Of a stretch of 64,000 bases of DNA, positions 25,223 to 35,002 are shown one piece after another. The translations under genes were made by a program, and so were the position numbers. Source of the stretch: Bacillota bacterium (GTDB taxonomy: Bacteria > Bacillota > Clostridia > Lachnospirales > Lachnospiraceae); the NCBI GenBank assembly GCA_023423045.1, contig JAFAGA010000024.1:86092-150091 (forward strand), in the 5' to 3' direction. The notes under the pieces were generated by a model. That model worked only from the letters and a program-made list of their open reading frames with translations, made no database searches and was not told where the DNA came from. Position 1 is the stretch's first letter; each line of letters starts with the position of its first letter.

Positions 25223-25425
25223 GTCCAAAATGCATGGGCATAATGACCCATATAAAATATTATAGGAAATTGGGCCTATAGACCTAGAAAATTATGTCGA
25301 AAAACAATGAAAATACAGAATTTTCTTGTTTTCGTTAATGTTAAGCTTTACTATCTTATATAAATCATATATAATGTTAAAATGTGTGAAATGGTAAAGA
25401 TTAATACAATATTTGGGGGGTTACT

Positions 25426-27096
25426 ATGTTTAAATCATTAATGGGAAGGATGCTGACAGTAATCATTCTGCTTATTGCCATATGCTGTGCATCCTTGATG
25501 GGAGTGTCATATTATGTGATCCGTCAGGCGGTGACCAATCAGATGAAAAGCGATGGCACCACTCTGATACATAACCTCAAGAGGGAGATTGAGGAAGAAC
25601 GGCTCACAAATCTGGCACAGCTCCAGGAAATATTTCAGAAAATCGTAGGGGAAAGTGAAGGAAATATAGTGTATGCTTCCCTTTCCGACGAGAATGCCCG
25701 GGTGATAGTATCCGATAAAGTATTGGAAGATATCTCGGGAGCAGGGGTGGATGCGGTTTCCTCCGCTACCTCGGAAGGAGATGTTACCGAGGTGTTGGCA
25801 CAGCAGACTACCTTGGGACAGATTATAACCATTGACGGAGGAGAGAAGGTCTATAATGTTTCTACGGATTTCAAGCTGTCGGAGCAACTCTCCGGTGCGC
25901 TGAATCTTGGAATTTCACTGGAGAGCATGTACCAACAGATTGAGGAGGCGCTTATCAGGACTGTGATGCTCTCTTTGTTTATCATGCTGATCGCTATTGT
26001 GGCGGGTATCATTACCTCAAGAATGATTATCCAGCCAATCAGGATGATGTCCGGAAGCTTAAAGAGCTTCGCCCGGGGAGATTTTACCGTCGGTTTTAAT
26101 TACACCCGGAAGGACGAGATCGGCGAAATGGGAAATTCTTTGAAGCATATGCAGCAGACCCTGCGTGAAATGGTGGGCGGAATCAGTAAAAATGCGGACA
26201 GGGTATATGAAAGCTCCCATTTGCTCAATGAGGTATGCGGCGAGGCTGCCAAGATGGCGGAGGGAATCTCCAAGGCCTCGGGAGAGCTGGCTATGGCCTC
26301 CGGCTCCCTGGCGGAAAATTCCGTGGGAGGCTGTGAACGTGTCAATGGTCTGGCGGATAATATAGATATGATATCCCAGCGGGCAGACGGTATGCAATCA
26401 AGCATAACGGAGACAAAGGAAGCCAACGAAACGGGGCTGATGCATATCCGCAATCTGATGGAGGCGGTATCCGATAACGAGCAGGTAACCGGAAAGATCA
26501 GGGATACGGTAGAGGTCTTGGGGAATAAATCAGAGGCGATTACAGAGATCACCAATGTGATTAGGAATATATCGGATCAGACCAGCTTATTGGCCCTGAA
26601 TGCGATGATAGAAAGTGCAAGGGCAGGAGAGAGTGGTAAGGGCTTTGCGGTGGTGGCAAAGGAAATCAGCAAGCTGTCCGAACAGACGGCGAATTCCATT
26701 GCCGGAATTGAGGAGATAGTTGATGAGGTAAGTACAGCCATAGCCGAGGTCCAGGATTATGTGACTCAGGGTGCTGAGGTGATTACCAGGACGACCACGG
26801 TCTCCCGGGATACCAGGGCTGCATTCGGACGGATCGACCAATCCATAGGACAGATGATTGATGAGATAGAAGTAATTGTTGGAAGTGTTGAGAAAGTGAA
26901 TCTGAACAAGAATGAGGTGGTAGAGACCATTGAAAGTGTGTCGGCAATTGCCCAGGAGACCACTTCCTCAACCCAGGAGATTGCTTCCTCCCTGGAGGAG
27001 CAGCTGACCTCGATTGAATATGCCTCCCATTCAGCTGCACAGCTGCAGGAGATTGCAGACGAGCTGGAGAAATTGGTTGGACAATTTAAATTATAA
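25426..27096 (+). CDS. Methyl-accepting chemotaxis protein
   Basis: A 556-residue transmembrane chemoreceptor. Helix 1 is at about 8-30, an extracellular sensing domain of the single-Cache type at 31-180, helix 2 at 181-203, HAMP at 203-257 (RMIIQPIRMMSGSLKSFARGDF), and the cytoplasmic signalling domain at about 300-545. The hairpin tip that binds CheA/CheW reads ISDQTSLLALNAMIESARAGESGKGFAVVAKEISKLSEQT, with I/MESARAGE in place of the commoner IEAARAGE. No pentapeptide tether for CheR is present; the protein ends LVGQFKL. A GGGGGG stretch serves as ribosome site. The ligand is unknown, and no other chemotaxis genes lie in the window. Confidence 0.95.
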   Translation: MFKSLMGRMLTVIILLIAICCASLMGVSYYVIRQAVTNQMKSDGTTLIHNLKREIEEERLTNLAQLQEIFQKIVGESEGNIVYASLSDENARVIVSDKVLEDISGAGVDAVSSATSEGDVTEVLAQQTTLGQIITIDGGEKVYNVSTDFKLSEQLSGALNLGISLESMYQQIEEALIRTVMLSLFIMLIAIVAGIITSRMIIQPIRMMSGSLKSFARGDFTVGFNYTRKDEIGEMGNSLKHMQQTLREMVGGISKNADRVYESSHLLNEVCGEAAKMAEGISKASGELAMASGSLAENSVGGCERVNGLADNIDMISQRADGMQSSITETKEANETGLMHIRNLMEAVSDNEQVTGKIRDTVEVLGNKSEAITEITNVIRNISDQTSLLALNAMIESARAGESGKGFAVVAKEISKLSEQTANSIAGIEEIVDEVSTAIAEVQDYVTQGAEVITRTTTVSRDTRAAFGRIDQSIGQMIDEIEVIVGSVEKVNLNKNEVVETIESVSAIAQETTSSTQEIASSLEEQLTSIEYASHSAAQLQEIADELEKLVGQFKL

Positions 27097-27103
27097 GATG
27101 AAG

Positions 27104-27155
27104 AAAGATTGCAGGCCGACCCGAAAGTTTGACGGGATGGCCTGCAATCTTTTTT
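27104..27155 (+). terminator. Terminator between chemoreceptor and serS
   Basis: AAAGATTGCAGGCC at 27104-27117 is exactly complementary to 27139-27152 and is followed by a T run. It lies between convergent genes and can serve the plus-strand chemoreceptor. Confidence 0.88.
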
Positions 27156-27159
27156 CATA

Positions 27160-28437
27160 CTATTTAATCACTTTAAGACCGCCCATATACGGCTGCAAAG
27201 CCTCAGGGATATTGACGGAGCCGTCTTCATTCAAATTGTTCTCCAGAAAAGCGATGAGCATACGGGGAGGAGCCACCACCGTGTTATTCAGCGTATGGGC
27301 AAAGTATTTGCCGTCTTCGCCCACAACACGGATCTTGAGGCGGCGGGCCTGCGCGTCGCCCAGATTGGAGCAGCTGCCCACCTCAAAGTATTTCTGCTGT
27401 CTGGGGGACCATGCCTCCACATCGATGGATTTTACCTTTAAGTCTGCCAGGTCGCCGGAGCAGCATTCCAGGGTACGTACCGGGATATCCAGGGTACGGA
27501 ACAGATCCACGGTATTCTGCCAGAGCTTGTCAAACCAGTACATGCTATCCTCGGGCTTGCACACCACGATCATTTCCTGCTTCTCGAATTGATGGATACG
27601 GTACACTCCGCGTTCCTCAAGCCCGTGAGCTCCCTTTTCCTTACGGAAGCAGGGTGAATAGCTGGTTAGAGCATGGGGAAGAGTGTCCTCCTGCACGATG
27701 GTATCAATATATTTACCAATCATGGAATGCTCACTGGTGCCGATAAGATAGAGGTCTTCTCCTTCAATCTTATACATCATGGCATCCATTTCGGCAAAGC
27801 TCATAACGCCGGTAACAACTTCGCTGCGGATCATGTAAGGCGGGATACAGTAGGTGAAGCCGCGTTCTATCATGAAATCTCTGGCATAAGAGATCACTGC
27901 GGAATGCAGTCTGGCAATATTGCCCATGAGATAATAGAAGCCGTTACCTGCAACCTTTCTTGCGCTGTCGAGATCAATGCCGCTTAATTTCTCCATGATA
28001 TCTGTGTGGTAAGGGATATCATAATCCGGTACAAGGGGCTCGCCGTAACGCTTTACCTCTACATTTTCACTGTCATCTTTACCGATGGGCACACTGGGAT
28101 CGATGATATTGGGAATGGTCATCATGATTTTCCTGATCTGTTCCTCCAGCTGGGCTTCCATGGCTTCCAGCTCAGTCAGACGCTGGGAATCGGCGGTAAC
28201 CTTTTTCTTCATTTCCTCCGCCTCAGCCCTCTTTCCCTGTCCCATCAGGGCACCGATTTCTTTTGATATCTTATTTCTTTCAAACCTCAGATTATCCGCT
28301 TCCTGCTTCACCGTTCTGCTTTCCACATCCAGCGCCATTACCTCATCCACCAGGGGAAGCTTATTATCCTGAAATTTATTACGGATATTTTGTTTTACCA
28401 CTTCAGGATTTTCTCTTACAAATTTTAAATCCAGCAT
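27160..28437 (-). CDS. serS: Seryl-tRNA synthetase
   Basis: A 425-residue class II synthetase that charges tRNA-Ser. The N-terminal part (about 1-110) is the long antiparallel coiled coil that grips the tRNA variable arm (LDLKFVRENPEVV, then charged helices). The catalytic core shows motif 2 (CFRKEKGAHGLEERGVYRIHQFEKQEM) and motif 3 (NNTVVAPPRMLIAFLENN). A longer open frame extends to 28563 but runs into the T-box terminator; the ATG at 28435-28437, with CGGAGG five bases upstream, gives the standard N-terminus. Transcription comes from a T-box leader, so it is induced when uncharged tRNA-Ser accumulates. Confidence 0.97.
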   Translation of the reverse strand: MLDLKFVRENPEVVKQNIRNKFQDNKLPLVDEVMALDVESRTVKQEADNLRFERNKISKEIGALMGQGKRAEAEEMKKKVTADSQRLTELEAMEAQLEEQIRKIMMTIPNIIDPSVPIGKDDSENVEVKRYGEPLVPDYDIPYHTDIMEKLSGIDLDSARKVAGNGFYYLMGNIARLHSAVISYARDFMIERGFTYCIPPYMIRSEVVTGVMSFAEMDAMMYKIEGEDLYLIGTSEHSMIGKYIDTIVQEDTLPHALTSYSPCFRKEKGAHGLEERGVYRIHQFEKQEMIVVCKPEDSMYWFDKLWQNTVDLFRTLDIPVRTLECCSGDLADLKVKSIDVEAWSPRQQKYFEVGSCSNLGDAQARRLKIRVVGEDGKYFAHTLNNTVVAPPRMLIAFLENNLNEDGSVNIPEALQPYMGGLKVIK

Positions 28438-28523
28438 CATTGCCTCCGTTCTGCCGATCTTTACGGCTGTTTTAATTAAAAGGTAAAATGTTGTATAGGA
28501 CAGGTTTCCTAACAAATAAAAAA

Positions 28524-28795
28524 CTTCCGTCCCATACATATGACTAAATTGCCGAAAGTGCAAAAGATTGCTATTCCTGACATTTTAATCATATATCATG
28601 GGACGGAAGGAATCCGCGTTGCCACCCAAATTGCTGAATAATGATATTCAACCACTCTAAGGTACGATAAAGGGTACCGGCCTTCGGTTCATCACCGACA
28701 GCTCCGAAAGTGGAAAGATTTAACCTCTCACCGGTTCACACCAGCCACCGGCTCTCTGAAGAAATTTATAAATCGCAGCTTTCATCATAACTGTA
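28524..28795 (-). promoter_or_regulatory. T-box riboswitch controlling serS
   Basis: Read on the minus strand the leader has the stem I signature (AGAGAGCCGGTGGCTGGTGTGAACCGGT, split here by reading positions 28730-28756), the T-box sequence GGGTGGCAACGCGG at 28611-28624, and then a terminator whose arms are TTCCGTCCCAT near 28595-28607 and ATGGGACGGAA near 28527-28537, followed by TTTTTT. Uncharged tRNA-Ser would pair with the T-box bulge and favour the antiterminator. I could not fix the specifier codon with certainty; an AGC lies in the expected region. Confidence 0.9.
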
Positions 28796-28801
28796 TTCAT
28801 T

Positions 28802-28830
28802 ATTATAGCTCCATTGATTCAGATTTTCAA
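28802..28830 (-). promoter_or_regulatory. Sigma-A promoter of the serS T-box transcript
   Basis: On the minus strand TTGAAA (28830-28825), a 17-base spacer and TATAAT (28807-28802) lie just before the T-box leader. Confidence 0.78.
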
Positions 28831-28897
28831 GCATAATCTGGAGAATAACAGGGGAAAACGTAGAGATAAAAATAAATATCCTTTACGAAAGCAGAGC

Positions 28898-28925
28898 TTG
28901 CAGTTATACTTAAATTAACTATACT
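28898..28925 (+). promoter_or_regulatory. Promoter of the YjjG-like gene
   Basis: TTGCAG at 28898-28903, a 16-base spacer and TATACT at 28920-28925. Transcription would start near 28932, after the in-frame ATG at 28926, which supports 28947 as the real start codon. Confidence 0.6.
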
Positions 28926-28946
28926 ATGATTAAGAAAGGACAAAAA

Positions 28947-29630
28947 ATGCAAAAGTTTCAGACCTTACTTTTTGATGCGGATAACACTTTATTTGATTTT
29001 GATGCCGGTGAGAAAGAAGCGCTTAATCTGGCATTTCGGCAATTTGGCTATCCTTTGAATGATGAGATACGAAGGCTTTATGAAGAAATAAATGTGGAAT
29101 TGTGGAAGAAATATGAGCAGGGAATCATGGATCGTAAGACCGTGATTTACTCCCGGTTTGGATTATTATTTGATCAAATCGGAATTGAAGATGATGGAAT
29201 TCGTTTTGAGGATATATATCAGGAGCTTTTGGGACAGCAGCATGCTGTGATACCCGGAGCGCTGGAGGTGATTGACTATCTCAGTCCCAAGTATGATTTG
29301 TATATTGTGACCAACGGTGTTACGGCAACACAGCTTCGCAGGCTGAGGGACTCCGGGTTGGACCGGTATATGAAGAAAGTATTCGTGTCGGAGGAAACCG
29401 GATATCAGAAGCCGATGAAGGAATACTTTGACTACTGCTTTGAGCGTATTCCTGAATTGGAGCCCAGCAGGACCATCATCATCGGTGATTCCCTCTCCTC
29501 GGATATGAAGGGCGGAAATAATGCGGGAATTCATACCTGTTGGTATAATCCGGGACAGCTTGAGAATCATGCCGGTATCCGGATCGATTATGAGATTCGC
29601 AGCTTGCAGGAGCTCTATGAGCTTTTCTAG
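28947..29630 (+). CDS. YjjG family HAD phosphatase (noncanonical pyrimidine nucleotidase)
   Basis: A 227-residue haloacid dehalogenase-type hydrolase. Motif I is LLFDADNTLF (nucleophile D10, acid/base D12), motif II is the Thr/Asn in IVTNGV, motif III the Lys in GYQKPMKEYF, and motif IV IIGDSLSSDMKGG. This set and the cap sequence fit the YjjG/YfnB group, which dephosphorylates nucleoside monophosphates, including noncanonical pyrimidines, as house-cleaning. AAAGGAC is spaced for the ATG at 28947. It is followed after 34 bases by a lactonase gene, and the two may be co-transcribed. The substrate assignment is by family only. Confidence 0.88.
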   Translation: MQKFQTLLFDADNTLFDFDAGEKEALNLAFRQFGYPLNDEIRRLYEEINVELWKKYEQGIMDRKTVIYSRFGLLFDQIGIEDDGIRFEDIYQELLGQQHAVIPGALEVIDYLSPKYDLYIVTNGVTATQLRRLRDSGLDRYMKKVFVSEETGYQKPMKEYFDYCFERIPELEPSRTIIIGDSLSSDMKGGNNAGIHTCWYNPGQLENHAGIRIDYEIRSLQELYELF

Positions 29631-29664
29631 GGAAAGACTTTAATAAAGCAGGAGGAAATAAAGG

Positions 29665-30654
29665 ATGATGCAAAGTATTATTGTCTCAGGCTATGGCAGT
29701 TCTCCCCGGGAAACTATAGCCGGCTATCATGCGGACGAGCTTGGCGGATATCAGAAGCTGTGGGAGGCATCTATTGAGAATGCCAGCTTTTTGTGCCGGG
29801 GAAAGGGATATCTGTTTGCCGTAACAGAACATGATGATTATGCCGCAGTATATATGCTGAAGCCGGAAGGCGGTGAATGCAGACTGCTTGACGAGAAAAG
29901 GCTTCAAGGCGGAGCATTATGCCATATTGCCTATTCCGCGAAGAACAAAGCTCTCTTTGGTGCCTGCTATGGTACAGGCTCTGTTTTCTCCATCCGGGTT
30001 GAGGAAAACTGCTTTGGAGAGATATTATATAACGAGATTCAGAAGGCGGAGGATGAGAAAGGGCTGACCCGTGCCCACTGCGTGCTGCTGGGTCACAGGG
30101 AGGATGAGCTGCTTACGGTGAATATTGCCCTGGATCAAATTATTGTCTATAAACTGGACGGAGGATACCCATCCCTGTCTTCTTGTATTTCTTTGCCGTC
30201 AGGGACCGGACCGAGACATGCCATCTATTCTGAAGATGAAAAATATTTGTATGTGATTACGGAGTATTCCAATGAAATTTTTATATACCGCACGGAGGAT
30301 CGGCTGCTGCTCCAGAGGGTGTCAACCCTGCCGGAGAGCTACCGGGGGGAGAGCTACTGCTCAACCCTCTGCTTCTCAAGGGATGGCAGATTCCTTTATG
30401 GGGCGAACCGGGGAGCCGAGACGATTGTTCAGTTTGAAGTAAATGGGGATGGAACGCTGACCTGGGTAGAAGATTACCCCTGCGGCGGCAGACATCCCAG
30501 GCATATGATCCTGTCGGAGGATGGAAACCGGCTGATTATCTGTAACCAGAACTCCGATCAGGTAGTGGCTTTTTCCCTGGAGGAGCAGAGCGGTAGATTG
30601 GGCGATCAGGTGTTTGAACTGGAATTTTACAAGCCCGCCGGTATCCTGGGATAG
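29665..30654 (+). CDS. Lactonase family beta-propeller protein (6-phosphogluconolactonase-like)
   Basis: A 329-residue soluble protein of the seven-bladed lactonase family (PF10282 type). Repeating blades show GPRHAIYSEDEKYLYVITEYSNEIFIY, FSRDGRFLYGANRGAETIVQFEV and GRHPRHMILSEDGNRLIICNQNSDQVVAF, where the GPRH/HPRH histidines and ANRG are family signatures. It may hydrolyse 6-phosphogluconolactone or a related sugar lactone in the cytoplasm. GGAGGAAATAAAGG precedes two consecutive ATGs; either may be used. No other pentose-phosphate genes are near, so the physiological substrate is uncertain. Confidence 0.88.
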   Translation: MMQSIIVSGYGSSPRETIAGYHADELGGYQKLWEASIENASFLCRGKGYLFAVTEHDDYAAVYMLKPEGGECRLLDEKRLQGGALCHIAYSAKNKALFGACYGTGSVFSIRVEENCFGEILYNEIQKAEDEKGLTRAHCVLLGHREDELLTVNIALDQIIVYKLDGGYPSLSSCISLPSGTGPRHAIYSEDEKYLYVITEYSNEIFIYRTEDRLLLQRVSTLPESYRGESYCSTLCFSRDGRFLYGANRGAETIVQFEVNGDGTLTWVEDYPCGGRHPRHMILSEDGNRLIICNQNSDQVVAFSLEEQSGRLGDQVFELEFYKPAGILG

Positions 30655-30754
30655 AGCGTTGATTATTGCTGCTGAAGTAAATAAAGGCCGGAAGTCAGGC
30701 CAGGAAACAGGTGCATTCATTACATAAGAGATTTTCCCGGAGGGGATGATACGA

Positions 30755-33700
30755 ATGAGAAACTTCAGTTTTAAGCTCAAGAACAGAATATTAGCCAGCA
30801 TACTTCCGGCTATCATTATTGCTCTGGGAACCATATCGGTATTGGCATCCGGTTATGCCAAGAGACTAATTCTGGAGCGGTATTCTGAGCAAAAGGAAGC
30901 TGTGGCACAAAATGTGAGAAAATCCATGGAGTTAATTGATTCCGGTTACCGTATGCTGGATCAGAGCCTTGCGGCTGAGATGGAGAAAGCCATAAGGGAA
31001 TACAAGGAGGCTTTTGAAGCAGCGGGTGGGGATGCCCGGACCATATCTCTGGAGAAGCTGAAAAAACAACTAAGTTTTGACTATGAGCTTATGGTTATTG
31101 ATATCAATACCACCATTATTAAATCGACGGTGCCGGATACGGTGAATTTTAATTTTTCAAAATTTAACGAGAAGTTGGGGAATAAGATCAGTCAGATCAG
31201 ACTTCTGGATGAGATATACCATGAGCGCATAAGAACGGACGTTGTAACCGGATATTTCAGCAAGTTTTCCTATATGGCAACGGAGGATGACCAATATGTC
31301 CTGGAGATTGCCTATAAAAAGGGAGATTTAAAAGAACTGGTGAAAGAACTGGATACTGCCAGGGTGGTGCAGGAGCTGATCAAAATCAATACGGTGGTAT
31401 CGGATATTCGCATCTTTGATATCTTCGGCTACCAATTGGAAAGCAGCGGGGAGACCTACGGTCCGACGAAGGAAAGCCAGGCCATCGTATCCAGGGCGAT
31501 GAAGGAAAGAGATTACGAAATCCAGAGTGAAGAGGAAGATAAGCGCTATATCTATGTGGATTTAAGCGAGAACTGGGATGAAATTGCAGACAGCAGTAAA
31601 ATCATTGAAATAACTTATGATAAAGCCCCGATCCATCGTATGTTGTCAGAGCTGTCCTATTACATCAATATGGTCAGTCTCCTGGTGGTTATCCTCATTG
31701 CCGGAGCCCTGGTGTTCCTGAGCAGCAGAATTACCAGGCCAATCACCCAATTGGCAAAAGCCGCCGGCCAGGTGGCCGGCGGAGAATACAGGGAGGTGGC
31801 ATTGCTCTCAGGAATTGGAGAGATTCGCAGCCTGACGGAAGCCTTCAATACCATGGTGGATAAGATTAAGGATGACTTTGATAAGATTGAGAAGCAGAGG
31901 GAACAGCTGGAATCTTATAACCGGAATCTGGAGCAGATGGTGAGTGACAGAACCAGGGAGCTGCGGCAGGCACTGGCAAAGAGCAAGGAAAGTCAGGCAC
32001 TTTTGTCCGAGAGCAATTTCAAGTTCGAAAGCCTGTTTCATAAGATGCAGGAGGGGTTTGCCATTCATGAAATCATCTATGACGACAAAAGGGAGCCATA
32101 TGATTATCTTATTGTAGATGCCAATCCGGCTTTTGAAGCGATCACCAAGTCTGCCGGAATTACCGGCAAGACATGGAGAGAGCTTGATAATGCAGCAAGC
32201 ACCCAATGGTTTACAGCCTGTGCCCGGGCGGCGCAAACCGGAGAAGCATATTGTGTGGATAATTATACGGATGGGGATGGCAGGTATTATACCATTAATG
32301 TATTTAGCATTGCTGCCGGAACCTTTGCCACCCTGTTTTCCGATATTACGGCCCAGGTAATCTCCCGGGAGGAGATTCGAAAGGAAAAGAAACTTCTGGA
32401 GCATATCCTCGATGACAATATATCCGGCTACTGGGATTATCATATGAAGGATAATAAGGTATATTTCAGTCCCGGCTATAAGAAAATGCTTGGATATGAA
32501 GAGGAAGAGATGGAAAACACTCCGGATATATGGGAGAGTATTGTACTGGCAGAAGACATTCCGAGCCTGATGACCGCCTTAGACAGGCACATTGCCAGTC
32601 ACGGTGCGGAGCCCTTATACAATCAAATTCGGTTTAAGCATAAGGACGGCTCCATCATATGGGTAATCACCTCCGGGCATGTAGTGGAGTGGGATAAGGA
32701 TAACCAGCCGATTCAGATTATCGGAAAACAGATCAATATCAGCGGTCTTAAGAGACTGGAAAAGGCCCTGAATGAGGAAAGGGAGCTGTTGAGGGCTACC
32801 TTGCTGTCCATCGGCGACGGAGTTATTACAACAGATATCCAGGGAAGAATAGAGATTGTCAATGAGCAGGCGCAGTGGTTGACCGGCTGGACCCAGGAGG
32901 AGGCTTATGGCAGAGCCTTTGAAGAGGTATTCCATATTGTTCACGAGTATACAAAAATGCCCTGTGAAAGTCCGATTCGTAAGGTGCTGGATACCGGAGC
33001 AAACTATGAATTAGGGGACTACACCGTACTGGTGACCAAAAGCGGAAGAGAGATACCCATAGAAGATAGTGCGGCGCCGGTCCGGGATGATAACGGAAAT
33101 GTAACCGGAGCAGTTTTAATCTTTCGCGATTTTACAGAGAAGAAGGAGAAGCAGGAGCGAATAGAGTTCCTAAGCTTTCATGATCAGCTGACGGGAGTAT
33201 ATAATCGGCGCTATTTGGAAGAACAGCTTCAGAAGCTTGACCATCCGGATCATTATCCCCTGTCCGTTGTCATGCTGGATGTAAATGGTCTGAAATTGAT
33301 CAACGATGCCTTCGGACATGCCATGGGAGACCGGGTTTTAAAGAGGGCAACGCAAATCCTTCAGAAGCTTTGCCGATCCCAGGATATCATCGCCCGTTAT
33401 GGTGGAGATGAATTTGTGATAATGCTGCCGAAGATGAGTTATGATGAAGTGGATCTGCTCCTGCAGCGCATGACAGAGCACTTTCAGAAGGAAAGTGTGG
33501 GCAGTGTGGCAATATCCGTCTCCGGCGGCTGCAGTACCAAGCAGGATGAGACACAGGAGATGGGAGATATCCTAAAGATGGCCGAAGACCATATGTATCG
33601 GCGCAAGCTCTCCGAAAGCAAGAGCATGAGATATAAGACCGTGGAAATCATCTTAAAGACGCTTCATGAGAAAAGTGAGCGGGAAAAACTCCATTCGGAG

Positions 33701-34183
33701 GGAGTAAAAATGATCAGCGAGGCCATAGGAGCTGCCATGGGCTTTAGTCTGGAGGATATCCGGGAGCTGGGGACAGCAGGGCTGATGCATGATATCGGTA
33801 AGATAGCCATTGATTTGAGTATTCTTGATAAGCCGGATATGCTAAACATTTCCGAGCGCATTGAGATTGAGCGCCATCCGGAGCAGGGGTATCAAATCTT
33901 GCGGTCAATCACTGATTTTGCAAAGCTGGCGGAATATGTTCTGGCACACCATGAGAGATGGGATGGAACCGGATATCCGGGAAGGCTGAAGGGAGAAGAG
34001 ATACCACTAAAAGCGCGTATTATCTCAATTGCGGACTCTTACCATGCAATGGTTAACGACAGGCCCTACCGCAAAGCACTCAGTAAGCGGCAGGCGCTGG
34101 AGGAGCTGCAGCGCAATTCAGGAACCCAATTCGACCCCGTGCTGGTATCTCTGTTTATTGAGAAGGTAGCAGATAATTTGTAA
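30755..34183 (+). CDS. Membrane sensor with HAMP, PAS, GGDEF and HD-GYP domains
   Basis: A 1142-residue cyclic di-GMP enzyme. Order: transmembrane helix (about 10-31), extracellular sensor, second helix (about 305-325), HAMP (325-380), coiled coil, three PAS-type domains (about 435-555, 560-685, 690-810), GGDEF (about 815-970) and HD-GYP (975-1142). The GGDEF site is intact (YGGDEF near residue 886) and preceded by RSQD five residues upstream, a proper inhibitory I-site. HD-GYP residues are intact: HDIGK near 1012 and HHERWDGTGYP near 1064. Both synthesis and breakdown of c-di-GMP therefore look possible. GGAGGGG is spaced for the ATG at 30755, not that at 30746. The signal sensed is unknown. 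Confidence 0.93.
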   Translation: MRNFSFKLKNRILASILPAIIIALGTISVLASGYAKRLILERYSEQKEAVAQNVRKSMELIDSGYRMLDQSLAAEMEKAIREYKEAFEAAGGDARTISLEKLKKQLSFDYELMVIDINTTIIKSTVPDTVNFNFSKFNEKLGNKISQIRLLDEIYHERIRTDVVTGYFSKFSYMATEDDQYVLEIAYKKGDLKELVKELDTARVVQELIKINTVVSDIRIFDIFGYQLESSGETYGPTKESQAIVSRAMKERDYEIQSEEEDKRYIYVDLSENWDEIADSSKIIEITYDKAPIHRMLSELSYYINMVSLLVVILIAGALVFLSSRITRPITQLAKAAGQVAGGEYREVALLSGIGEIRSLTEAFNTMVDKIKDDFDKIEKQREQLESYNRNLEQMVSDRTRELRQALAKSKESQALLSESNFKFESLFHKMQEGFAIHEIIYDDKREPYDYLIVDANPAFEAITKSAGITGKTWRELDNAASTQWFTACARAAQTGEAYCVDNYTDGDGRYYTINVFSIAAGTFATLFSDITAQVISREEIRKEKKLLEHILDDNISGYWDYHMKDNKVYFSPGYKKMLGYEEEEMENTPDIWESIVLAEDIPSLMTALDRHIASHGAEPLYNQIRFKHKDGSIIWVITSGHVVEWDKDNQPIQIIGKQINISGLKRLEKALNEERELLRATLLSIGDGVITTDIQGRIEIVNEQAQWLTGWTQEEAYGRAFEEVFHIVHEYTKMPCESPIRKVLDTGANYELGDYTVLVTKSGREIPIEDSAAPVRDDNGNVTGAVLIFRDFTEKKEKQERIEFLSFHDQLTGVYNRRYLEEQLQKLDHPDHYPLSVVMLDVNGLKLINDAFGHAMGDRVLKRATQILQKLCRSQDIIARYGGDEFVIMLPKMSYDEVDLLLQRMTEHFQKESVGSVAISVSGGCSTKQDETQEMGDILKMAEDHMYRRKLSESKSMRYKTVEIILKTLHEKSEREKLHSEGVKMISEAIGAAMGFSLEDIRELGTAGLMHDIGKIAIDLSILDKPDMLNISERIEIERHPEQGYQILRSITDFAKLAEYVLAHHERWDGTGYPGRLKGEEIPLKARIISIADSYHAMVNDRPYRKALSKRQALEELQRNSGTQFDPVLVSLFIEKVADNL

Positions 34184-34186
34184 ATT

Positions 34187-34236
34187 ACAGGCCCTGTCCG
34201 GGGAGAGTGTTTTTCCTCTCTTCGGACAGGGCCTGT
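34187..34236. terminator. Strong hairpin between sensor and methyltransferase genes
   Basis: ACAGGCCCTGTCCG at 34187-34200 pairs exactly with 34223-34236, and GGGAGAG pairs with CTCTC inside it. The T-run is poor on both sides, but the position between convergent genes suggests a bidirectional terminator. Confidence 0.65.
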
Positions 34237-34267
34237 TGAGATGATCGGGACCGACCATCGCATGCTA

Positions 34268-35002
34268 TTACTTTTTGCGTGCGGAGATAAGCAGCATCAT
34301 GGGTCTTCGCAGCTCATTCTCCATTCCTTCAACGGTGCGGAGCAGATGCTCCTCCGGCTTGGGTTCGATTAAACCGGTGATCTCGAAGCCCTCCCGGATC
34401 AGGCTGTTAATATAGGTGGTCAGTGTTTTATGGTACTTAACCACTTCTTCTCCCAGGAATACGGCCTCCCGCTTTCCTTCGATAAAATATTGATCCACAG
34501 GCCAGTGTAAAGGGCTGCCCTGCTCGTCATAAAACCAGTCCTGCCTGCCTTGGGCGGTAAAGACCGGATGCTCCACGGAAAATACAAAGCTGCCGCCGGG
34601 AACGAGGCATTTGCCGATTTTGCGAAGGACATCCTCGAAGGAGAGGATGTAGTGGAATGCCAGGGAGCTGATTACAATATCAAAAGAATGATCGGGGAAA
34701 TCAATATCTTCGATGGGCATGCACAGATACCGGATATTCTCCGATACAGTTTTATTTTTGGCCTCCATTAGCATCTTGGCGGAGATATCGATACCGGTTA
34801 CCGAACTTGCACCGTTTTCCACGGCATACCGGCAATGCCATCCAAAGCCGCAGCCTAGGTCCAGTACATTCTTCCGGTGAAAGTCAGGAAACATTTTCCT
34901 TAGTTCATGCCATTCGCCGGCACCCTCAAGTCCGTGCCTGGAGCGGTCCATATTACTGTATTTGCTGAAAAAGTCTGAATTATCATATTTGTTTTCTTTC
35001 AT
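34268..35002 (-). CDS. Class I SAM-dependent methyltransferase
   Basis: A 244-residue methyltransferase of the Methyltransf_11 type. Motif I is VLDLGCGFGWHC, the acidic ribose-binding loop is GIDIS, and the post-II region reads DIVISSLAFHYI. AGGAGGCCGTT-type spacing supports the ATG at 35000-35002; the frame is open to 35035, but that start has no ribosome site. The C-terminal part (VVKYHKTLTTYINSLIREGFEITGLIEPKPEE) resembles small-molecule or metabolite methyltransferases. Substrate unknown; the gene is not in an operon. Confidence 0.88.
   Translation of the reverse strand: MKENKYDNSDFFSKYSNMDRSRHGLEGAGEWHELRKMFPDFHRKNVLDLGCGFGWHCRYAVENGASSVTGIDISAKMLMEAKNKTVSENIRYLCMPIEDIDFPDHSFDIVISSLAFHYILSFEDVLRKIGKCLVPGGSFVFSVEHPVFTAQGRQDWFYDEQGSPLHWPVDQYFIEGKREAVFLGEEVVKYHKTLTTYINSLIREGFEITGLIEPKPEEHLLRTVEGMENELRRPMMLLISARKK

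Noticed and set aside
28438..28563. 42-codon N-terminal extension of serS
   Set aside because: It overlaps the T-box terminator and lacks a ribosome site; the family N-terminus starts at 28437.
31808..32443. 211-codon minus-strand frame
   Set aside because: It is antisense to the PAS region of the GGDEF/HD-GYP gene and has no start signal.
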